Source of the DNA: Trichinella spiralis
Lineage: Eukaryota > Nematoda > Enoplea > Trichinellida > Trichinellidae
Reading direction: 5' to 3'
Assembly (NCBI GenBank): GCA_000181795.3
Contig: CM012954.1
Span: 8,082,243-8,112,968 of the forward strand
DNA: 30,726 nucleotides
In this document: positions 1 to 9,213 of the stretch, one piece after another
How the letters are laid out: every line of letters begins with the position of its first letter
How positions within the stretch are numbered: position 1 is the stretch's first letter
Notes under the pieces: generated by a model
Seen by the model: the letters and a program-made list of their open reading frames with translations, nothing else
The model's database searches: none
What the model was told of the DNA's origin: nothing
Translations under genes and position numbers: made by a program

Positions 1-1337
1 TTCGTGTATATTGTCAAATTTGAATATCACTGTCAACGTTCACAATACTAGCAACGCCGTCGCTTCTTCCATACAAGCTTGGTATGGATTGTGCCCGTCG
101 AATTGCCGCATGCTTGTTCCATTTCTTGTATTGCTTTTCATCGTCACCCTTACGGCGGCTAACAATCAAATGCCATTGGTTATGATCACTTTGAGGTAGT
201 ACTATACTTGGAATAGTGGAAAATTAAAATGCTTTACAACCATCGTATTTCACCTTCTTTTGCAGAGCTGTTTCTGAAGAGGAGAAAGCGTTCGCTTTGG
301 GATTGCAAGTTGTAATGTTGCGCTTGTTGAGTGAGTTTTATTTATTTATTTATTTGTTGTTAATAAATTCATTTAAATATTATGATTGAAAATGTTTCGT
401 CGAAGGTTATTTACCGGCTCCAATTGTTTACGGAGCTATCATCGACACCGCCTGTCGTTTGATGGATGACTCATGTGGCACCACCGGGGCGTCATGTCTC
501 TTCTACGACATTGAAACGTTTCGTTTTCGATTTGCTTTCCTCTGCCTAATGCTCAAGGTATTGTTGTTGTTGTTGTTGTTTTGAAAAATTATTATAATAA
601 TTGCAAAATCTAAATTTAAAAAAACATGCAATAGTTAGTTGTAAGGGTATGTATAATAGTAGATTTATTCATCATTCTTGTAAAATTATGGATTGCATGT
701 TAAATGTTGAAAAGAAAATTTTAAATTCATCTTTAAAAGGCTGATATTCTGTGCATGAATATTTTGTGTAAAGTTTTGGTTTATTTTTGTTTTATTCTTT
801 TTTAATCTGTGTATTCTGTCATAAAGTTTGAGCATAATAAGTGTGCTGAGTGAGATTTTATTTTTGTTTTATTTAAACTGTGACGTCAGATTTAATTCAA
901 TTTGTTGGTTGGTCTTTTTGTGCAATTTTTTAAATGTGAAATGTAAAATTTCCTCTTGAGCATTCATTCATTTGACAGGCAACATTTGGGGAGGGTATTT
1001 ATTTATTTATTTGTCTTTGTTGTTGTTGTTGTTTGTTTGCTTGTGCACGAAACTTTTCTCGCCGTATGCGCATGCATGCAGTTTTGGTTTTTTCATTTGT
1101 TGTTTTCAGCTTTTTGGACTGCTGGTCAGCGTTGTTATGTTGTTTTGCATACGTCGTCGATACGTACCGTTCTCGTCCCCAGTAACGATGTCAGAAATTG
1201 TTCATCGTCTTGGTGACATTGAAAATTTGCATCTGCAACGTTGCAATGCCAAAGGATCTTTGCGACACTGGGTATCTGACGACAGTCTTTACAGTCGGCC
1301 TCGATCTCCGCGACATCGTAAAACGTTGTCGTCGTGA
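1..1337 (+). CDS. Organic anion transporter (OATP/SLCO family), 3' part of gene
   Basis: Plasma-membrane, sodium-independent transporter of organic anions; only the C-terminal 212 residues lie in the window. Exons read as 2-195 (5' end outside), 266-330, 406-557 and 1110-1337, with GT/AG introns and matching phases. The first exon carries the end of the Kazal-like extracellular loop (SCILSN, then GLCPSNC) and a membrane helix (MLVPFLVLLFIVTL). The next encodes EEEKAFALGLQVVMLRLL and the third SYLPAPIVYGAIIDTACRLM, the family signature 'R-S-x-ALG-x-Q...LR-L-x-x-x-P-x-P-I-x-G-x-x-I-D-x-x-C'. The last has the final helix (LFGLLVSVVMLF), a basic stop-transfer CIRRRY and a Ser/Arg-rich cytoplasmic tail of about 60 residues without an evident PDZ motif. 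Family assignment is firm; the paralogue cannot be named from the tail alone. The last intron (558-1109, 552 bp) is unusually long for this window. Confidence 0.93.
881..888. promoter_or_regulatory. Exact CRE octamer inside last transporter intron
   Basis: TGACGTCA, the full CREB/ATF palindrome, lies in the 552-bp last intron of the transporter gene, which also holds (TTTA)n and (TTG)n runs and an alternating GCATGCATGC stretch near 1070. Function is not shown; a chance match is possible. Confidence 0.25.
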
Positions 1338-1866
1338 GCAAATTGTCAGCTGAAGTCGTGGGCGGGTTGTTTCCGTTAAATCCTAGCCCTATTCCCTGTG
1401 GGATATTATTATATTCTTATGAAAAAGAATGAAACCACTATCTATCTATCTATATATTATATATACTGCCTGCCTTATTTTCTCTTCTTTTTTTTCATTC
1501 AGCTATTGGTTTCATACATGCGCATACATACATACATACATACATGTATATGTATATATATCAATAATAGAAATGGGCAGACGTTTGTTTTATCGTTCTG
1601 TGATATCACAAATGCCCACTGATGATGATGCGAAAATGAAAGAAAAAACGTCGACGAAGTCGTTGTGCTATTTAATGATAATCATAGTAATAATAACGAT
1701 AATAATAATAATAATAATTATTATTATTAATAATAAACTATCAAATATCAACATGTATGCGTAAAACAAAGCATCCAAAGCAAGCAGGCAGCCAGCAAAG
1801 AAGCTGACAGATGTGGATTGATGATCGCAATTCAAATTGCATGCAGTTCAACGGGTAAAATGGTAT
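1338..1866. repeat. Convergent 3' intergenic space with microsatellites
   Basis: Between the transporter stop and the ING stop. It holds (CTAT)n at 1437-1452, (CATA)n at 1523-1545, and (TAA)n followed by (ATT)n at about 1687-1737, which forms a self-complementary arm pair. No convincing gene. Short ORFs here are low-complexity reading of the repeats. Confidence 0.7.
1732..1737 (+). promoter_or_regulatory. Poly(A) signal, transporter gene (candidate)
   Basis: AATAAA about 395 nt downstream of the transporter stop codon, at the end of the TAA repeat. It is the first clear canonical signal on the + strand after the stop. Because it is made by repeat sequence, it may be fortuitous. Confidence 0.35.
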
Positions 1867-2717
1867 TTAATCTTTGCCATCTTTCCTCATTTTCGCTCGG
1901 CACCGACGACACATCCACGTGCCTTTTGGAATATGTTTGATCCTGACACAAGGTAAGTGGAACCATTGATAAGGACAATTCGGCGCTTCGCATTCAATCA
2001 TCACTCCATAAGCGACCTTTTGGCAACAGCAGTACAATGTCGTGTCTTCTTCGGCTTCGTCTTCGTGAACAACTGCTTCTGCAGGAACCGCTTCTTCAAC
2101 TTCCTTGTTGCTGAAATTACAAACCAACCAACCCATTACATCAATTGACTGTACAATTGAATTAGCCATAAGAAAAAATGCCAAATTCCTATATATATGT
2201 ACAGTACTTATTACCTGGTCGTGAATTTGGGTTGAACATCACTCGACGACGATAGCATCATTTCGTTGTCATTTTCCAATACTGTTGTCCATTTGCCCTT
2301 TTTATTATCTTCTCCCGACGGTGATGACGGTGGTTCGTCGTCATCGTCGAACAATTCAGCAGAAGAATTGGGTTCGATCCAGTCGAACATCGAATCATCC
2401 AGCGCTTCCAGAATATCTAATTCTTGGATTTTCGATTTGGTCAACTGTTCGCACGACTTGATGATACCAAGCTTTTCTTCGAGCATTTTGTCCATCTTTT
2501 GGTAAGCTCTTTGAAATTCGTCGTGCTTCAACTTCAGCTTGTTCCCTTTTGGCGGATCAGTGGCTGCTGACAGCAGTTCATTCAAAAATACAATCCTCTC
2601 GGACAGCAGCTTCTCGTCCACTTCGTTCACGTTTTCCATGTAATCTTTGAAATACGAAGTCACATCTTGCACTTCTTCAGACTGAGAAGCTGAGTTGCCA
2701 CCGCCCATTTCATTCAT
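1867..2717 (-). CDS. ING-family (inhibitor of growth) PHD-finger chromatin protein
   Basis: Nuclear chromatin reader expected to dock a histone acetyltransferase or deacetylase complex on H3K4-methylated nucleosomes. Two exons, 2717-2215 and 2110-1867, join in phase (AG|C, Ser168) to give 248 residues. The C-terminal PHD finger (about 194-238) has all eight zinc ligands: C195, C197, C208, C213, H219, C222, C235 and C238. It also has the ING pattern YGVMIECE...WFHLPCV...PKGTWMCRRC, with Y202, M205 and W217 placed as in H3K4me3 binders. A short basic tail follows. The N-terminal part (SYFKDYMENVNEVDEKLL, then a helical Lys/Glu-rich stretch) resembles the ING leucine-zipper-like domain only weakly, and an acidic Asp/Ser-rich linker lies between. 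The start is the first ATG after a TTTCAG acceptor-like site. The paralogue is not assignable; identity rests on the PHD finger. Confidence 0.88.
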
Positions 2718-2725
2718 CTCTGAAA
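2718..2725 (-). promoter_or_regulatory. Candidate spliced-leader acceptor upstream of ING start
   Basis: On the minus strand TTTCAG (2725-2720) is followed after only two bases by the start ATG at 2717. No good GT donor is evident in the ~100 bases upstream. Such a bare TTTCAG just before ATG is what nematode trans-splice acceptors look like. A cis-spliced 5' UTR exon is the alternative. Confidence 0.4.
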
Positions 2726-2819
2726 CGATTTTACTGAATTTCAAAAATTCGCCTCGTCTGTTTGCAATGAAAAAATATCGATTTCGCTTAGATACACAAT
2801 GGGATCGGCGGAAAAACAA

Positions 2820-3299
2820 CGCAGCTCAAATTAAATGATCTTTTTTATTGAATGGTGGCAAAAATCGGTCGTCACTGGTGATCCAAAAAGAAAAAGTTAA
2901 CAAAGAATAAATCGGCTTTGCTGTTGGTGTTGATATTGTTGTTGTTATGATTAATAATTTTTTTACGAGAAAGACCTATCGAAAACAGTCGACACCGGCA
3001 ACACATGGCGCGTAATTTATTATTAAGTGAAGACCAACTGTTGCTGCAAAGTGCTAAATTAAATATGGGAATAATTTTTTCAGATCGACACACCAGATAC
3101 CCCAGTGTGCACATCTGTGTGAGCTGGGAAGTGAATGGTTGGGAAAAAACAATAAAATAGGAATGAATGAATGAATGAATCATGTGCTTTTGAAGGCTGA
3201 AGGAAATGAATGCACCAGTGAAATAATATGTGTATATGAATGATATACGTTTTTTGAATAATACGCATGCAAGAACACAATCATTCCAAGCGGCCGTCT
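2820..3299. other. Spacer between profilin 3' end and ING 5' end
   Basis: AT-rich spacer containing (GAAT)5 at 3161-3180 and a run of TTG triplets near 2937. On the minus strand it must hold the profilin 3' UTR; the nearest AATAAA on that strand is at 3021-3016, about 280 nt after the profilin stop. One short + strand ORF is listed separately. Nothing else recognised. Confidence 0.6.
3005..3160 (+). CDS. Short ORF, 51 codons, antisense in the ING-profilin gap
   Basis: An uninterrupted ATG-to-TAG frame of 51 codons, starting MARNLLLSEDQ and ending EVNGWEKTIK, with mixed residues rather than low-complexity ones. An AATAAA (3151-3156) overlaps its last codons. The frame is open for some 17 codons upstream of the ATG, so it could also be part of an exon. 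No family recognised. It lies opposite two minus-strand genes. Length is well within what chance allows, so this is a weak call. Confidence 0.12.
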   Translation: MARNLLLSEDQLLLQSAKLNMGIIFSDRHTRYPSVHICVSWEVNGWEKTIK

Positions 3300-3868
3300 T
3301 CAGTAGCCCTGCTGTCGCAAATAATTGCCCATCTCTTCAACTGAAGCACGACAAGCAAGCGCTTCTTGCGAATCGCCTTCGAAACGTGCGATGATAATGG
3401 CTAAAAAAAGACCAATTAAAACAAGAAACAAACAATTCGCTTTTATCGGTTGTTTGTTGTTCACCTTTTCCAGTTTTAAAAACGAACACTCCTGTTTTGT
3501 TCCGTTTGCCAAAAATTAGATTCTCCTCAACACGAGGAACAATGTATCTTGTTCCTTCGAGCTTCAAACCATTCGACGGTACTTCGTTTATGTTTTGAAA
3601 TACCGAAACCAATTCTTTGAGCTCTTCTGCCGAAGCCTGTTCAAAGGAAAATATTAGGTGAAAAAAACCAAAACAGATCAAATCGAACATAATTAACTTT
3701 ATACAGTAATTAAACGTATCGAACTAAACAGTCTACCGTAAAATCTTCGCCGAGAGGTGCAGCAGTGCACGCCCACACTTGTCCATCTTGAGCGCCGATA
3801 ATTGCTACACGGCGAATGCTGCTTTCGGATTCGATCAGATTTTTCACATATACATTCCAGCCTGACAT
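3300..3868 (-). CDS. Profilin
   Basis: Small cytosolic actin-monomer-binding protein that promotes nucleotide exchange and feeds formins and poly-proline proteins. Three exons, 3868-3737, 3636-3465 and 3400-3300, with introns of 100 and 64 bp, join in phase to 134 residues, normal for profilin. It begins MSGWNVYVKNL, the classic profilin N-terminus including the poly-Pro-binding Trp. It continues RRVAIIGAQDGQVWACT, the middle RYIVPRVEENLIFGKRNKTG, and ends VEEMGNYLRQQGY, the C-terminal helix. It closely resembles Caenorhabditis profilins as I remember them. The start is fixed by the conserved MSGWN; the TGA stop is at 3302-3300. It runs the same way as ING, 582 bp upstream of the ING start. 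Confidence 0.95.
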
Positions 3869-5072
3869 GTTTGGACGGTTGAAATTTAGAAAAACAGCGA
3901 ACCAATATGAAGTAAGCAAACGAAGAGCTGAACTTTCTTCGATCACAACCGATAGCGAGAAGCGAACTCACTGACCTGCGGATTTCAATCTACAATACAA
4001 TGACAAGCTGTACTGTAGCATGAAAAAAAGGTACAAACATCAATTTTTTCAACATTATTTGCTTTATATTGGTGTAAATAATTTTTTTAATATAAATTAA
4101 CAATCTGTTTGAATTATTAGAGAATTTTTACTGTTTATTATTTTTAAAATCTTCATTTAATAAATTCAAATTGAGAACAATGGCGTACTGTAATCTAATT
4201 TTAAATATAAGTGTACGGCACCTTTTCGTGACAATGCTGTGACAAATGAAAAAAATTTTACATTAATTTATGCGTTAATGTGATAATAAAAAATTTTTGT
4301 ACAAAATCACTTTGAAGAAGAACAGTAGTATAGTGTTGTGGAAGTCCATTTGTACGTTATTTTACATACACTACTTTGCTTTGAATTGCTTTTAAATAAA
4401 TGCATCTTTAAATAGTTGATCTGTAGCTAATTGTTTTATGATTAAACAACATTTTTGAATGTTACGCTACATCCGTAATGATTCATAAGATAAAATGAAC
4501 CTAACCGGTAATGATATTTTGTTAAATGTTTCGGCTGGGATACTACTTATAATAGGCGTTTGCTTAAAATTTCTTCTTAATTTACTATTAAAANTTGCGT
4601 TTTTCAAGATTTAAAGTTGTAAATTTTTTTCTTTCTGCACTACTGACCTGCCGCTTTTTCTTTTTACAAACAGCATATGTGAAGTGCTTGTAATAAGAAT
4701 ATTTTTTCCNCACTTTTTTTGTCTTATTTGAGAATTGTTTAAATGTTTTTGAAATGAAATTTTTAGCTAATACGAAGCATGATACAAATCTTTCACGGTT
4801 TATTATTCTTAAACTGAAGATGATTTCGATCTCGCCATTAGGTTATGAACTTTATCAGTTTGGTCTGTATGATTAGTGATTTTTGNATTANGAAATCAGT
4901 CAGTGCTTAGGTAATTTGTCTGAGTCATGAATGAACAATTTTTTTACCTTAATTTATTACCAAACTTGATACTGCTGTTCCCGTTTTAGATATAAGTACA
5001 TGATTTTAAATTGACATTTATAATGCATACATATTTAGATGTGAATGAAATTTGATTTGAATTTTGTAAAAG
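3869..5072. promoter_or_regulatory. Divergent 1.2-kb spacer between profilin and UBAC2
   Basis: AT-rich, no recognisable gene on either strand. It must carry the promoters of profilin (-) and UBAC2 (+). All four ambiguous bases in the window lie here (4594, 4710, 4886, 4891). No clear TATA box or repeat family was picked out. Confidence 0.5.
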
Positions 5073-6897
5073 ATGGAAAATTCTGGTCACCTGCGTGCAT
5101 TCAGTACAACAGGATTTCGTAAGTAGATTGTTTTGCTGGCTAATTTTATATCAGTAATAATTGAATAATTAAATAGGTAATGCGGAATTTAGTAAAGTTT
5201 GGTTTACGTTTACTTTAATTGGCTCGTGTATTGCAGTGGCGTCATCTCATGTCCAATCTTTGGTCTGGTTCAGTGATGAATCATATTTTCAAGTAGATGC
5301 TTTTGAAAAATAAAGGTTTAATTGAAAATTTTTGATAAAAAAATATTTCAGTTCTGGAAAACGATTCTGTCAAAGCTGTTTTTCGTGAATAGCGGTCAGC
5401 TGATTGCTGCGTGTATTTTGATTTATTGGTTTAGAACATTGGAGCGTTTGCTGGGCACCAAAAAGCTCATCGTATGTTTGCCAACCTTATTTTTTTTCAT
5501 TTTATTTTCTGCTATTGTAAATTAGTTTTGTAAAATTTTAATCATGCATAATCAAGATCAGTTGCATTGAATTCACTGTTCATTTACTTTTATTACGTTG
5601 AAATATAAAAACTCATTTAAATGTTTATAATTATAGTTTAATATTATAATTATGGAATATAATTGCAATATTTTATTTAACTTATTAATGCAAAGATCTT
5701 CATTTATTGTCTGTACTTGTAATTTGTTCAAATCAGATTAGAGGTTTTAAAATTTATTGTTAAATTAAGGTTGTTTTTTTTCAAATATTTTAATAATATT
5801 TAATGACGATTTTAGAATTTCCTGTTAATAACAGGAATTGGAGAATTTATTTTGGAAATCACGATCTTTCACATAGCAAAGCGTCTTGATTATAATCTAC
5901 CGCTTTCTCATCTGTTTAATGGGCCGTATGTTAATTTAACCTTGAGTTCATTTTAAACGATCACAACATAATATAACAGAAAGGAATTTTTAGTTACGGT
6001 GCTCTGACCAGCTGTTTTCTATTTTATGCCAAAGCTACCTCCGTTAATGTCAGCTTTATCATTTGGAAAGCACCATTTTCGCTTGTTCTCTACCCATTGT
6101 TTGTTTATTTACAGGTAAATGCAGGAAATTTGCATTTGTAAGTTTCCAGAAGTGATTCTGTGCATGTTTCAGTTGATTATTGGTGATTTGTGGACATCGA
6201 TTTTGCCTGCACTTTGTGCAACGGTAAGTGGCAACAGCAAAGGGCAAGTGAAATATTTACGAAAAGCATCTTTCACGCAGTAATACTTTTAGATCCCTAC
6301 AGTGCTCTATTTGGCAAATGTTTTCAACGTTCAGAAAATGTCTTTCATAAGCGACGGTCTGGCATCCAAGGCGCATCGTCTCACTAGTGAAATTTTGCAT
6401 ATTGGGGAAGATCGTCAAGGTATACTGTTGCCAATGGGCGCCACTGCAGAGCTTCAACGTCAGAGAATGTACGAGCACTTGGAAGAGCAGCAAATAATTC
6501 GGCAGATGATCAATCAGAGAAACGATGTAAGATTATTCATATTTGAAACTGTGATGAATGCTTTGTTTCTCTTCTTCTTCTTTGAATACTTTACAAATAG
6601 TAATGATTGTATTTATTATTAATAATTGCGTTCGCTCTTTTTGTTCAGGATTTGCAGCACAACGTTCAGCCCCTGGTAGCTGGAAGTCGTTGGTTGCAGA
6701 GTATTTTTCGTCGTGATAACATTGGAACAGCAGAAAGGTCATCGAACGATGTGGTGGATGAAGAACGAGTTGCTACGTTGATCAGTATGGGTTTTACCAA
6801 TCGCAGACGCGTTATTCAAGTATTAAATAACGTGAGAAATGACATTAATATAGCCGCATTGATCTTATCAGAGGAAGCTTCTTCTTCACGTGGTTGA
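5073..6897 (+). CDS. UBAC2: UBAC2-like ER rhomboid pseudoprotease with UBA domain
   Basis: ER-membrane derlin/rhomboid-fold protein; in mammals UBAC2 works with gp78 and UBXD8/FAF2 in ER-associated degradation and lipid-droplet traffic. Eight exons: 5073-5118, 5177-5292, 5352-5471, 5816-5925, 5994-6114, 6173-6223, 6293-6526 and 6649-6897. All phases agree, giving 348 residues (human about 344). The N-terminal 220 residues are hydrophobic, with the conserved block SYFQFWKTILSKLFF...LIYWFRTLERLLGTKK. The rhomboid GxSG serine motif is not visible (GPYGALTSC instead), as expected of a pseudoenzyme. A linker carries the family hallmark MGATAELQRQRM. A UBA domain (about 303-342) has DEERVATLISMGFTNRRRV. 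The start is the first ATG after an in-frame TAA at 5067-5069. Confidence 0.93.
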
Positions 6898-6915
6898 ATG
6901 TTATTTTATTTTAAC

Positions 6916-6921
6916 ATTAAA
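6916..6921 (+). promoter_or_regulatory. Poly(A) signal variant, UBAC2
   Basis: ATTAAA 19 nt after the UBAC2 stop codon, a common variant hexamer at a suitable place for a very short 3' UTR. No AATAAA is nearby. Confidence 0.4.
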
Positions 6922-7152
6922 CCAACTATTAATGTCTATAATCTTTTCAGTAAAGCTTGTAATTTTTAATAGTCGCTCCATTAAGTCATAAGAATTTTTC
7001 ATTTCATCCATAATTGTTTTCAACCTTGATTTTCATTAATTGTATGTCATATCATTGCGAACTGATTAACGTGTAATTTTAACGTGTGATTTTAGTTATT
7101 TTTTACGCACATTGACAACGTTTAAATTGAATGTTGAAAAATCACAATTCAA

Positions 7153-7158
7153 TTTATT
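7153..7158 (-). promoter_or_regulatory. Poly(A) signal, CIAO1
   Basis: AATAAA on the minus strand, 11 nt beyond the CIAO1 stop codon, implying a very short 3' UTR and a gap of about 230 bp to the UBAC2 signal coming the other way. Confidence 0.6.
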
Positions 7159-7168
7159 GCACTGAATA

Positions 7169-8580
7169 TTACAAAGCACATTGCCAAAGCGAAACTGTTC
7201 TATCATCACTGCAAGATGCTAATAAACCCATTTTCACTGGGTTCCATGCTATACTGTTCACATCGGCATTATGGGCATTGTCTATTTTTTGAATCAAATG
7301 GAAATTATCTTCATCGCGTTCACTTTCAAATTGGAAAAGACGAATATTATTGTCACCACAGGCAGTTGCAATCAAATCCAACTTTGAGCACCTAAAAAAA
7401 TGAAACAACTGCAGAATAACCTGTGCAAAAAAGTATTCGATTCTGCACAAACCAATCAATGTCAAAGATAGGTCGTTCATGATATCCATTCAGAGTACAT
7501 ACGCATTGCCATTTTGCCGTTTTCTCTTCAGAATTCCTTTTCCATATTTTCACAGTGCGATCGTCGCTGCATGTACAAAAGTAATTTCCCGAGCCATTGA
7601 ATGACAGTGACCAGACTGTAGAAGTATGCTCTTCCAAGCTTTGTTTTACATTCCATTCTTCCGCATCAAACTCATACAGTTGAATGGAATTGTCATAGCT
7701 GGTTGAAGCCAAAATCTTTTTCAACAAAAATCAGCTCAAAAAAACTGCACAGTTGATTTATTATTCTGTTACTTCTTCATAGGGATGCCACTGTACACGT
7801 TTCACGTCCTGACTATGTTTCGTAATTACGTGTAATAATTGTAATTCTTCTTCCTCATCCACTGCATCAAAAAAAGAAGAAATTCAATAATTGCACAGAA
7901 TATGAACTATTTTTCAGCTTAACCCACTTTCCCATATCCATACAGCTTTATCACGTCCGCATGTTGCTAGAAATCTGCCGCAGCTTGACCAAGCACAACA
8001 TTTTACTTCATTCTCGTGTGCATCAACTTTGGCCAGATACGTAAACTCGAAACTTAAAGCAAACAGCACATGTTGAATGCAAACTGATTTTAATTTGTTC
8101 AAATCGCTGCCAAGAATACAAAGTATGCTTGCTCAGAACAATCAAATAAAAAATTACTCTTTCCATTTGTAAATACTTGTCAATGAATCGAATCCGGCTG
8201 CAGCTAAATAACGTCCACATGGTGAAAATGCAACGGAACGAACCGTACGTTGGTGAACATCTTCAAAAACTGATTTGCATACCCAGTCATTTCCTGAAAT
8301 ACTGCATTACTGCATACTTTACGATGAAGTAAGTGATGAAGGGAAATCGGAATCTAGCATTTCAGCATTTCTTTCCTAATTCTTGGTTAACATAAAAAGA
8401 TTCCTCGGGGAAGTATTGAAATAAAAATGCTCGACGAAACTAACCTTCCTGTGCCCATAAGCGAACGGTACAGTCAGCTGAACTTGATGCAAGAATTTTA
8501 CCGTTTGGATGCCAGGCAACGCACCAAACTATGCTTTTGTGACCATTCAAAGTACACACTTTCTGTAATTTCCCGGGCAT
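7169..8580 (-). CDS. CIAO1: CIAO1, WD40 subunit of the cytosolic Fe-S targeting complex
   Basis: Seven-bladed WD40 propeller that, with CIAO2B and MMS19, hands 4Fe-4S clusters to cytosolic and nuclear apoproteins. Exons: 8580-8445, 8293-8158, 8052-7928, 7861-7773, 7715-7453 and 7391-7169, all in phase, 323 residues (human 339). All seven blades are visible, among them [88 protein letters not shown] and [11 protein letters not shown], with CIAO1-specific text such as [13 protein letters not shown] and [11 protein letters not shown]. Intron 2 ends in an unusual TTTAAG; a stronger acceptor 54 nt upstream is also in frame and would add 18 residues between blades 2 and 3. The start is the first ATG after a CACAG acceptor-like site. 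Confidence 0.95.
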
Positions 8581-8588
8581 TGTTGGTT

Positions 8589-8602
8589 CTGTGAAAAAAA
8601 TG
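8589..8602 (-). promoter_or_regulatory. Candidate spliced-leader or 5' UTR acceptor, CIAO1
   Basis: On the minus strand a T-run followed by CACAG ends at 8589, leaving an 8-nt leader (AACCAACA) before the ATG at 8580. The short leader and T-rich acceptor fit nematode trans-splicing. A conventional 5' UTR intron is equally possible on sequence alone. Confidence 0.35.
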
Positions 8603-9213
8603 AAATACGAAATGCACGAACTGTATGAATAATAATACTGTTGGAGATAATTTGCAAAAACATATTTCACATGTAAGAATATAATTAATTTAACCAAAGT
8701 AGTGATTTGCGCGAAAGAATATGTACTGATTATAAATTTTTTAAGTAAATTTTATCCAAGTAAATATGTTAGATTATTTTATTTTTATTCATTTGTTTGG
8801 CATGCTGTAGATTTGCAAGTTCAACGGTATAACAATGCAACACACTTATTCATTTATTGGACATGCTGTAGATGTGCAAGGTCAAATGCATGTTAAGTCA
8901 TACAGTTAGCAGTCGCTGTCAGCAGATTAGAAATGAATGTTTGTAGAAGTTTTAAAATTATAAAATTTCAAATAAAAAAGCATCCATACAATGTTATAAA
9001 ATATATAATACAAATACAGCAATATGAAATAAAAATAATACACTTTTTGTAAGTTTAAAGTGAACGAGGTTCACAGTGAACTTTTCAACTACTGAGCAAT
9101 GAAGTCAAAAGAAGAAAAACATCCTATATTGTCGTTGTGATCTTGCTTTTCACGAAATGCATACTGTAACAGTGCGAGATGCGGTGCTGTTGTGTTGATT
9201 GTTGAGCTAGCGA
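8603..9213. promoter_or_regulatory. Bidirectional promoter region CIAO1 / MEPCE
   Basis: About 610 bp between two divergent starts; no gene recognised. It contains the partial direct repeat at 8785-8886, an AT-rich middle, and more mixed sequence approaching the MEPCE ATG. Expected to hold both promoters, but no canonical core element was identified. Confidence 0.5.
8785..8886. repeat. Imperfect direct repeat, two copies of about 41 bp, 61-bp period
   Basis: Copy 1 at 8785-8825 and copy 2 at 8846-8886 share TTATTCATTT, CATGCTGTAGAT and TGCAAG.TCAA in the same register, offset by exactly 61 bp throughout. A few substitutions separate them, so the duplication is not brand new. It lies in the shared upstream space of CIAO1 and MEPCE. 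Confidence 0.75.

Noticed and set aside
192-207. TGAGGTAGTA, the first ten bases of let-7.
   Set aside because: It spans the end of a transporter exon and its splice donor, the match stops after ten bases, and no hairpin surrounds it.
2368-2380. GGTTCGATCC resembling a tRNA B box.
   Set aside because: It lies inside the ING coding exon (opposite strand), with no A box or cloverleaf around it.
2872-3280. Minus-strand frames of 66-103 codons rich in Ile/Ser/His.
   Set aside because: They lie in the profilin 3' flank and read the GAAT and TTG repeats; no domain.
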